NCBI GenBank assembly: GCA_947448625.1
Contig: CANFOT010000001.1
Location: 62,001-126,000 of the forward strand
Length of the DNA: 64,000 nt
Reading direction: 5' to 3'
Origin: Burkholderiaceae bacterium
Lineage (GTDB): Bacteria; Pseudomonadota; Gammaproteobacteria; Burkholderiales; Burkholderiaceae
Shown here: positions 59,012 through 64,000 of the stretch, piece after piece
Numbering within the stretch: position 1 is the first letter of the stretch
Layout of the letters: every line of letters starts with the position of its first letter
The notes under the pieces: model-generated
What the model was told of the DNA's origin: nothing
The model's database searches: none
What the model saw: only the letters and a program-made list of their open reading frames with translations
Position numbers and translations under genes: made by a program

Positions 59012-60687
59012 TATGCGGGTACCCATGCCATCTGAGCTTGATAAGCAAACTCGGTTTTAACGTCAATCACAGCAGGTAAATTACTTGCTACTGCTGCATC
59101 AAATGCAGCCCTGAAATCCTTAGGATCTTCAACAGTAGTCCCGAAGCAGTTAAATGCCTGTGCAATCTTTGCAAAATCTGTTTTTTCATAAACATAGCAC
59201 TCAGCTTTACGCCCCTCAGGCCTGTTGCCGTAAGCAATATTGAGGTTCTTCACACCCTGCGATAGACATTCATTGTTATTCACAATCACAATCACATTTA
59301 AGCCCATGCGCTTAGCCGTTTCAAGTTCGGGCAAGTGGTATGAGAAGCCACCATCACCCGTAAAGCAAACTACAGTCCTATTTGGAGCAGCTGCTTTAGC
59401 TCCAATCGAGGCCGGGAAAGACCACCCCAGTGAACCTGCAGCACGCATATAGGTTTGGCCTGGGTGAAGCATATCCACTAGATTTCCAGTCCAAAGGGCT
59501 GAATATCCAGTATCAGCCACTAAAATTGCATCGCTTGGAAGTACTTTGGTTAGCTCATGACAAAGCCTTTGTGGATGCATTGGAACTTCAGATCGAGTAA
59601 GCTCTTTTTGCATCTCAACCTTCCACTGATCAACCAGGGATTGAGTGTACTTAAGCCATTCATCACGTTTTGCGGATGCAGCTTTACTGCTTAGCGCTTC
59701 TAAACCTAATCGCACATCACTCTGAATCCCAATCGTACCTGGATAATTTCTACCAATCTCAACAGGATCCAAGTCAATTTGAATAATTGGAGTGCCGAGT
59801 TTTGGCAGCTTCCAATTGGCTGTAGTGTGATCACTAGTATTGCTGCCTGCATAAATAATTAAATCCGCCTCATCAACCATATGATTGGTACAGCTGCGAC
59901 CATATAACCCCACCATTCCCCTAAATAGAGGATCGGTTTCTAAGATTGATGACTTAGCATCTAGCGTTGCAGCAATTGGCGCTTGAATTTTTTCTCCAAG
60001 GGCCTTTAGTGCATCCCTTGCGCCTGAAATAATCACGCCTCTATCGGCAATGATGATGGGTCTTTTGCTGGCTTGAATTACTTTTACTGCACGCTCAATT
60101 GCGCCCGCATCAGGCGCAGGCCTAAACGCAGGAAATACGGTATGGCAATCATCAACCGAAAGATCTGCATCAAGCTCTAAGGGTGTTAGTGCATCACCTG
60201 TAAACCCGGCGACATCAAGATGAACCGGTCTCGGAGTGGCAGTAGTCGCTTCGCGGAACGCCTGTCGGATCAAGTGAGGCATTTGCTCAACAACTTCCAT
60301 TTGCGCATGAAACTTGGTAACTGGTGTAAATAGTGGGCCATGCTCAACTTCTTGATAAGAGTTACGATATTGCATGGCTGCAACATGCCTACCTGTTAAG
60401 GCAATCACTGGTGAATGACCGAGATATGGGTCTTGCATAGAGGCAGCTAAATTAGCAGCGCCAACAGATTGCGCCATACAAATTCCAGGTCGACCCGAAA
60501 TCCTTGCGTAGCCATCAGCCATATAGCCAACTCCTTTTTCTGAGTGACCAAGTACGCGCACAATTTTTGTATCCTCTACCTCCGCCAAGGCACGGCGCAA
60601 AATTGCGTCCATAAAGAAAATATGAGTAACACCATACGCTTCCAACAGTTTTGCAAAGTACTTTGCTCCAGTCATCTTGTTCGACAT
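59011..60687 (-). CDS. Thiamine-diphosphate-binding enzyme (acetolactate-synthase-like)
   Basis: A ThDP-dependent enzyme of about 558 residues. The pyrimidine domain holds the activating glutamate in GHSEKGVGYMADGYARISGRPG (E50), the central domain follows, and the pyrophosphate motif is FTGDGGFSYHLPELETAKRM with VNNNECLSQG. The pattern is close to ALS/benzoylformate-decarboxylase-like enzymes, so it acts on a 2-keto acid. Start ATG 60687 is preferred because AAGGAAGAG directly precedes it; ATG 60711 is an alternative. The gene lies in the Bug/cupin/CMD operon. Confidence 0.9.
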   Translation of the reverse strand: MSNKMTGAKYFAKLLEAYGVTHIFFMDAILRRALAEVEDTKIVRVLGHSEKGVGYMADGYARISGRPGICMAQSVGAANLAASMQDPYLGHSPVIALTGRHVAAMQYRNSYQEVEHGPLFTPVTKFHAQMEVVEQMPHLIRQAFREATTATPRPVHLDVAGFTGDALTPLELDADLSVDDCHTVFPAFRPAPDAGAIERAVKVIQASKRPIIIADRGVIISGARDALKALGEKIQAPIAATLDAKSSILETDPLFRGMVGLYGRSCTNHMVDEADLIIYAGSNTSDHTTANWKLPKLGTPIIQIDLDPVEIGRNYPGTIGIQSDVRLGLEALSSKAASAKRDEWLKYTQSLVDQWKVEMQKELTRSEVPMHPQRLCHELTKVLPSDAILVADTGYSALWTGNLVDMLHPGQTYMRAAGSLGWSFPASIGAKAAAPNRTVVCFTGDGGFSYHLPELETAKRMGLNVIVIVNNNECLSQGVKNLNIAYGNRPEGRKAECYVYEKTDFAKIAQAFNCFGTTVEDPKDFRAAFDAAVASNLPAVIDVKTEFAYQAQMAWVPA

Positions 60688-60710
60688 TTCTCTTCCTTGT
60701 GGATTAATCA

Positions 60711-61730
60711 TTAGCTAGGTTGAATATTAATTTTTTTCATGATTTCACTGTAACGGCGAACATCATCTTTAAGCTGCCTTGCAAATTCAACCGGACTGCT
60801 ACCATCGGCGACATATCCAGATACGCCACTAGCCCAGGCTTGTTTCAATGCAGGCTGCTGGATTGACTTAGTTACAGCTTGATACAAACGATTCACGATT
60901 GCGGGAGAAAGGCCCTTGGGTCCAAGTAGCCCCATCCATGTCCCCTCAAACACAAAGTCATTAACCCCAGCCTCTGACATAGTTGGCACATCCGGCAAAT
61001 CAGATAATCGCTTTTTCCCTGTAAATGCCAAAGCTTTTAACTGTCCAGTACGAATGAATTGCATCACAATGCCCGGCGGCATGATCCCGATTTGAGTCTC
61101 CCCAGAGAGAATGGCATTTAAGGATGGGGCACTACCCTTGTAGGGAACGTGTAAAAAATCTGTGCCAGCCTTTTGGTTAAATAACTCACTCGCAATATGA
61201 ATAGTGTTCCCAATACCGGGAGAGCTATAGGTCATAGTATTGCCGCTTTTTTTACCTAGAGCGATAAGTTCTTGTAGCGAGTTAACAGGCACTGAGCTGT
61301 TAACAATAACTACAAAACCAATACCTTGCATCAATGCAGAGATCGGAGTGAAATCCTGGAGCACATCATATTTGAGATTTTTATAAATACTTGGGTTTAA
61401 TACAAAAGAGGCTGAGGTTGCAATTAGGGTGTAACCATCCGCAGGCGCATTCGCTACATATTCCGCTGCAATCACCCCATTTGCACCCGCGCGATTATCT
61501 AGATATACGTTCTGACCCAAAATATTTGACATTTGCTGACTCAGAGGACGAACAGCAACATCCAAGGTTCCGCCTGCAGCAAATGGGATAACAATTCGAA
61601 TAGGCTTATTTGGGTAGGATGACTGGGCACCCGAAATGACCGGATATCCGGCCGCCACTCCAGTTAAAGCTGCACCTATACCTTTAATTACTAATCTACG
61701 TTTTATATCTGCGCGGTCATTTGTGCTCAT
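60711..61730 (-). CDS. Bug/TctC substrate-binding protein with Tat signal
   Basis: A Bug protein of about 339 residues with twin-arginine signal KRRLVIKGIGAALTGVAAG and mature start YPNKPIRIVIPFAAGGTLDVAVR, then DNRAGANGV, APADGYTLIAT and HVPYKGSAPSL. ATG 61730 is used: it follows directly after the cupin stop, and an upstream ATG (61766) would overlap it. It lies before the ThDP enzyme gene in one operon, and is the second Tat-type Bug in the window. Confidence 0.9.
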   Translation of the reverse strand: MSTNDRADIKRRLVIKGIGAALTGVAAGYPVISGAQSSYPNKPIRIVIPFAAGGTLDVAVRPLSQQMSNILGQNVYLDNRAGANGVIAAEYVANAPADGYTLIATSASFVLNPSIYKNLKYDVLQDFTPISALMQGIGFVVIVNSSVPVNSLQELIALGKKSGNTMTYSSPGIGNTIHIASELFNQKAGTDFLHVPYKGSAPSLNAILSGETQIGIMPPGIVMQFIRTGQLKALAFTGKKRLSDLPDVPTMSEAGVNDFVFEGTWMGLLGPKGLSPAIVNRLYQAVTKSIQQPALKQAWASGVSGYVADGSSPVEFARQLKDDVRRYSEIMKKINIQPS

Positions 61731-61731
61731 T

Positions 61732-62319
61732 TCAGAGCTCTTTTCCAATGGTGAATTTCCAACCAAGATTCTCTAATTTATCGACCATACCTTGACCATA
61801 TTTCTTTGCGATGGCTTCGGCAGTTTCAGGGACTCTATCAACATCATCGAACTCATCTCGTTGACCTTGAATAATGACCATCAGGTGCGCATCCTCATTG
61901 GAGCGATTGATAAATCTTCTAGTTACTCGTGGAGGTACTGCAATTAAATCAAGGTGATCCAGCATTACAGATTCCTCACCATGATCGCCCCACTGAACTT
62001 CCCATTTACCAGTCAGGGCCATAAAGGTTTCATGGGTGTTGTAATGAACATGCAGACCTGGACCTTGATTAGGGGGGCAAGTAGCAATGCCAAGACGGAA
62101 AACTCCAGCATCACCGCCTTCAACAGCCGGCTTTGGTGAAAGCTGACCCGGAAGAGCGCCTGGCGACATGACGTTACGCGTAGTCTTGGCCATAATCATC
62201 TCTAGCACATCGGGGGGAATACCTTTTTCTTCTAGATGCAGCTTTTTAACCGAAGCCACTTCTTTAAAACGCGCAATACGAGACTTCATTTCTTCTTGGG
62301 TGGGTGTCCAGCGTTTCAT
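61732..62319 (-). CDS. Cupin domain protein
   Basis: A 195-residue cupin. The metal-binding pattern appears as GPGLHVHYNTHETFMALTGKWEVQWG (H, H, E) and later MLDHLDLIAVPPRVTRRFINRS. An N-terminal helical part of about 60 residues precedes the barrel. It is probably an enzyme in the operon with hydrolases and the ThDP enzyme, but the reaction is not visible. Confidence 0.86.
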   Translation of the reverse strand: MKRWTPTQEEMKSRIARFKEVASVKKLHLEEKGIPPDVLEMIMAKTTRNVMSPGALPGQLSPKPAVEGGDAGVFRLGIATCPPNQGPGLHVHYNTHETFMALTGKWEVQWGDHGEESVMLDHLDLIAVPPRVTRRFINRSNEDAHLMVIIQGQRDEFDDVDRVPETAEAIAKKYGQGMVDKLENLGWKFTIGKEL

Positions 62320-62357
62320 CAGATCTCCATTAATAAAATATTTGTATTGAAGGGGGT

Positions 62358-63257
62358 TTAATTAGAGTGATTCAAAAAATCTTTACATGCAAGCGCCGCC
62401 GCTTTAAGTGCTTCATAGGCAGGCTTTAACGTTCCGCTATACATCACAAAGGCATGCGGAAGCTTTGGATAAGTAATCAGAGTCGACTCTCCGCCAGAAG
62501 CAATAATTTTTCTATTCACCTCAACGGTATCCTTCATTAACGGATCATCCTCGCCAACCCCAAGCCAGACAGGAGGAAGGCCATGCAAGTCATCTAAGAT
62601 CGGAACTGCATTTGAGTTTGTTGATAAGCCATCGTGACCAAGATATTGCTTCCAAACCCATTGAGAATATGCTCTTGCAGCAGGGTTTGGGCCACCAGCG
62701 TTGGTATAAAACAAAGCCAAACCAGAGATATCTTGATCGCCCCTGTCCCTCAACGAAAGCGCGCAAGAAAGTGCAATGGTTGCCCCCGCAGACTCCCCAA
62801 ACAATGCGAACTTTCGACTAATGCCAAACTGGCTTGCATTTTGTCTTAACCAAGAGATAAGTTGCAGGACCTCATCTCTTTGGGTTGGATATTGAAATTC
62901 TGGTGTACGGCGATAGTCGATAGCACACACCACGCAGTCACTGAGCAACGAGAGACTGCGAATAGTTCTTGCATGTGAGTCAAGTGAGCCTGCCCAAAAT
63001 CCCGCTCCTCTGATAAAGATAATGCATGGAAGTGGGCCCGATACTTTTGGGTAGACCAGTCGAATGGGAATGTTGCCACAGGGCCCGCTAATCTCAAGAT
63101 CTTTCTCAGAACTTACTTCTGGCAAGTTCTGATTCAAACTTTGAAAATAAAGATCTTGCTTCGCACGAGCTTCTTCAATCGAGGATGCCAATGGATCGGC
63201 CGACGAGAATCCAGTTAGAGACTGCTCGTGGGCAGCCTCACTAAAGGTCGCAAACAA
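62358..63257 (-). CDS. Alpha/beta hydrolase (hormone-sensitive-lipase-like) with altered HGG motif
   Basis: A 299-residue alpha/beta hydrolase of the HSL family. The usual HGGG oxyanion motif is replaced by IRGAGFW around residues 83-89; the nucleophile elbow is FGESAGA (about 154-160), and acid and base appear in WLGVGEDDPLMKD and YPKLPHAFVMYSG. The loss of the histidine in HGGG may alter the oxyanion hole. It is the first gene of the 63.3-56.7 kb operon and is divergent from the Bug gene at 63361. Confidence 0.87.
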   Translation of the reverse strand: MFATFSEAAHEQSLTGFSSADPLASSIEEARAKQDLYFQSLNQNLPEVSSEKDLEISGPCGNIPIRLVYPKVSGPLPCIIFIRGAGFWAGSLDSHARTIRSLSLLSDCVVCAIDYRRTPEFQYPTQRDEVLQLISWLRQNASQFGISRKFALFGESAGATIALSCALSLRDRGDQDISGLALFYTNAGGPNPAARAYSQWVWKQYLGHDGLSTNSNAVPILDDLHGLPPVWLGVGEDDPLMKDTVEVNRKIIASGGESTLITYPKLPHAFVMYSGTLKPAYEALKAAALACKDFLNHSN

Positions 63258-63360
63258 ATTGTCTCCTGAATCTTTTTATACGCCAGTACATGTCTAGCAA
63301 TTTTTTTCATTCTATGCCTAAAATCAATTACCATCAAAAAATATTGAGTGGGAGGCAGGC

Positions 63361-64000
63361 ATGTATCGCAAGATCTTATCTTTATTAGTTTTGCTCTTAG
63401 GGTTTTCTCCAATCACATCATCGGTCTTTGCTCAATCGGGAACATATCCGAATAAGCCGATACGTTTTATCGTTCCCTTCGCACCCGGCGGGTCTACAGA
63501 CGTTACTGCTCGAGTCTTAGCGCAAAAGCTAACGGAAATTCTTAAGCAGCCTGTTTTCGTTGAGAATCGAGCTGGTGCTGGCGCTAGCATTGGCGTTCAA
63601 GCAGTTGCTAGTGCTGCTCCAGATGGGTATACATTTTTAGTAACGTCACCAGCGCTATTGGTAAATCCAGCCTGGAGTGGATCTGCCGGCTACAACCCTG
63701 AAAAAGACTTTGCAGCAGTATCAATGGCAAGCACGCTCCCAATGGGAATTTTTGTGGGCGAAAAAGTCAATGCCAACACTTTGTCGGAATTGCAGCAGTT
63801 GGCGGCAAAAGAAAATCTTTCGTACGCCACCGCAGGCAGTGGAACACCACCAAGCATTACCTGTGAAAATTTATTTCATTTAATTTGGAAGGCTGATGTA
63901 ACGCATATTCCCTACAAAGGTTCTGGACCCGCTCTATTAGCAACTGTGGCGGGAGAGACCCCAATCACATGCGGAGCAATGACGGGGGTGACTCCATTTG
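63361..64000 (+). CDS. Bug/TctC substrate-binding protein (N-terminal part, cut by window edge)
   Basis: The first 213 residues of a periplasmic Bug protein, open to the right edge. A GGGAGG ribosome site lies 7 bp before ATG 63361. Signal peptide (about residues 1-24, VFA-QS), mature start YPNKPIRFIVPFAPGGSTDVTAR, then ENRAGAGAS, AAPDGYTFLVT, and HIPYKGSGPALL. It is the only plus-strand Bug gene and faces the 63.3-56.7 kb operon. Confidence 0.93.
   Translation, partial: MYRKILSLLVLLLGFSPITSSVFAQSGTYPNKPIRFIVPFAPGGSTDVTARVLAQKLTEILKQPVFVENRAGAGASIGVQAVASAAPDGYTFLVTSPALLVNPAWSGSAGYNPEKDFAAVSMASTLPMGIFVGEKVNANTLSELQQLAAKENLSYATAGSGTPPSITCENLFHLIWKADVTHIPYKGSGPALLATVAGETPITCGAMTGVTPF

Overview
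The window looks like a betaproteobacterial chromosome of the Burkholderiales, most like a freshwater Polynucleobacter-type genome. This is an inference from gene content and moderate G+C. The main signs are a ccmABC cytochrome c maturation operon, a dense set of Bug/TctC-type periplasmic binding proteins, many CaiB/BaiF CoA-transferases and compact gene packing. No complete RNA gene, insertion sequence, integrase or CRISPR array was seen.

The left third (1 to about 15.1 kb) is a core-like region. It holds ccmC (cut by the window edge), ccmB and ccmA, a decayed Bug gene, a secreted metallo-beta-lactamase-fold protein, a quinone oxidoreductase and a DUF2452 protein. Next comes a cluster of photolyases and small accessory proteins: an Fe-S photolyase of the PhrB type, a DUF3833 lipoprotein, a chalcone-isomerase-like protein, a DCC protein, a TIGR03643 protein, an SDR, a histidine phosphatase, a DUF2237 protein, a cryptochrome-DASH, a DUF2256 zinc-ribbon-like protein and a histone-deacetylase-fold hydrolase. 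A SYLF lipoprotein, an outer-membrane transporter-like protein and a three-gene set (DUF1488, an eRF1-like 'translational machinery' protein, an ion channel) follow. A perfect FNR/ANR-type box lies upstream of that last set.

At 15222-15250 there is a short sequence like the 3' end of tmRNA (or tRNA-Ala). It lies where the window changes from core-like genes to accessory catabolic genes, so it may be the scar of an integration site.

From 15.26 kb to the end almost everything is uptake and CoA-linked catabolism. There are eleven Bug proteins (the last cut by the window edge) without any TctA/TctB membrane partner, four CaiB/BaiF CoA-transferases, two HMG-CoA-lyase-family enzymes, two crotonases, an acyl-CoA dehydrogenase, a FadB/FadJ-like fusion, an ADP-forming acyl-CoA synthetase and a PcaF-like thiolase. 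A MmgE/PrpD protein, a class II aldolase, a LigI-like amidohydrolase, two D-2-hydroxyacid dehydrogenases, a ThDP enzyme and several alpha/beta hydrolases and cupins complete the set. The genes form operons, mostly on the minus strand. Four of these face a divergent regulator: GntR/FCD at 21.0 kb, IclR at 36.9 kb, IclR at 41.1 kb and GntR/UTRA at 55.8 kb. Each of the four divergent gaps contains an inverted repeat that could be the operator, and the one at 55757-55794 is a perfect 38-bp palindrome lying on a near-consensus promoter.

Two of the operons (15.26-20.87 kb and 51.18-55.72 kb) share a recurring set: a CaiB/BaiF transferase, a Bug protein of one sister pair, and, as last gene, an orphan ModA-like binding protein with no ABC permease or ATPase. 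This repeated module is the best candidate in the window for an undescribed uptake and activation system. Its substrate cannot be told from sequence alone.
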